From UBA3071 sp965369635 (GTDB taxonomy: Bacteria > Chloroflexota > Anaerolineae > UBA3071): a DNA stretch of 12,888 nucleotides. Position 1 is the first letter of the stretch. Each line of letters starts with the position of its first letter. The stretch covers positions 1 through 12,888 of the forward strand of contig CBDURC010000077.1 of NCBI GenBank assembly GCA_965369635.1. Direction: 5' to 3'. Positions 12,688 through 12,888 of this stretch are shown here, one piece after another. A program made the position numbers and the translations under genes. The notes beneath the pieces are model-generated. The model ran no database searches and was not told where the DNA came from. It saw only the letters and a list, made by a program, of their open reading frames with translations.

Positions 12688-12888
12688 TCAGCCCGGCATG
12701 AAGGCCCGCACCAGCAGCGCGGGCACCAAGCGCAGGCCCAGGCTCAGCGCGGTGTAGACCAGCACCAGCACAAAGGCTTTCCCCTTGCTGAAGCGAGGCA
12801 AAACCCACAGCACAACGAAAACGAGCGCCAGGTGCCAGAGAGTGAATAGGTCTACGCGGGCCAGCACATTGTAGAGCAGGTTGCCAGC
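12688..12888 (-). CDS. YIP1-like integral membrane protein, C-terminal fragment
   Basis: The minus-strand frame is open from the window edge to a TGA at 12688-12690, giving the last 66 residues of a protein whose start lies outside. I translated it directly. It begins AGNLLYNVLARVDLFTLWHL and holds two hydrophobic segments (about 19-31 and 39-61) separated by a short basic loop (PRFSKGKA). The VDLFTLWHL segment followed by a basic loop and a final membrane helix resembles the C-terminus of bacterial YIP1-family proteins, but the fragment is too short to be certain. It is co-directional with the efflux genes and about 200 bp upstream of them, so a functional link is only a possibility. Confidence 0.6.
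   Translation of the reverse strand, partial: AGNLLYNVLARVDLFTLWHLALVFVVLWVLPRFSKGKAFVLVLVYTALSLGLRLVPALLVRAFMPG

Overview
The window looks like a GC-rich (roughly 60% by eye) chromosomal segment of a bacterium. Chloroflexota (an Anaerolineae-like, probably uncultured lineage) is my best guess, from three things: a fused shikimate kinase/dehydroquinate synthase, a PerR/rubrerythrin/rubredoxin cassette typical of anaerobes or microaerophiles, and many different short-period tandem repeats in the spacers. This placement is inference. No tRNA, rRNA, CRISPR array, transposase or phage gene was seen.

Layout. (1) 1-2576, plus strand: the aromatic amino acid block aroC (3' end only), aroKB fusion and aroQ, tightly packed (ATGA overlap, then about 30 bp). 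(2) 2577-2928: 352 bp convergent spacer without a recognisable gene. (3) 2929-4320, minus strand: a peroxide-response operon perR - ferritin-like rubrerythrin - rubredoxin. It is headed by a near-consensus sigma70 promoter (TTGACA, 17 bp, TAGAAT) with a 14/15 match to the PerR box just downstream of the predicted transcription start. (4) 4511-8867, plus strand: a strong promoter, an unusually long and structured leader of about 300 nt, a primary-type sigma factor, then pcm (protein isoaspartate repair), archease and rtcB (RNA ligase and its activator). These four genes are co-directional and may form one transcription unit linking a sigma factor with protein and RNA repair. (5) 8926-12485, minus strand: a MacAB-type export system (periplasmic-adaptor/HlyD-like protein, ATPase, FtsX/MacB-like permease). 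(6) 12688-12888, minus strand: the C-terminal end of a YIP1-like membrane protein with no in-window start.

Most genes are ordinary and confidently recognised. The unusual signal is in the DNA between and inside them. Many spacers carry their own, unrelated short tandem repeat or inverted repeat: 17 bp x3 after perR, 7 bp x6 after rtcB, 7 bp x9 between ATPase and permease, 9 bp x3 leading into a 22-bp perfect palindrome after the adaptor gene, 13-14 bp x2.5 at the right end, and a 20-bp-arm hairpin before rtcB. Related words also occur inside aroKB, at its N-terminus, in a 9-bp-period in-frame insertion, and at its stop codon. The permease array fills the whole intergenic gap, including the place where a ribosome binding site would be expected.

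I do not see a wholly new multi-gene system. The best candidates for a second look are the sigma/pcm/archease/rtcB cluster with its structured leader and rtcB hairpin, the PerR-box operon, and the repeat arrays that fill translational spacers.
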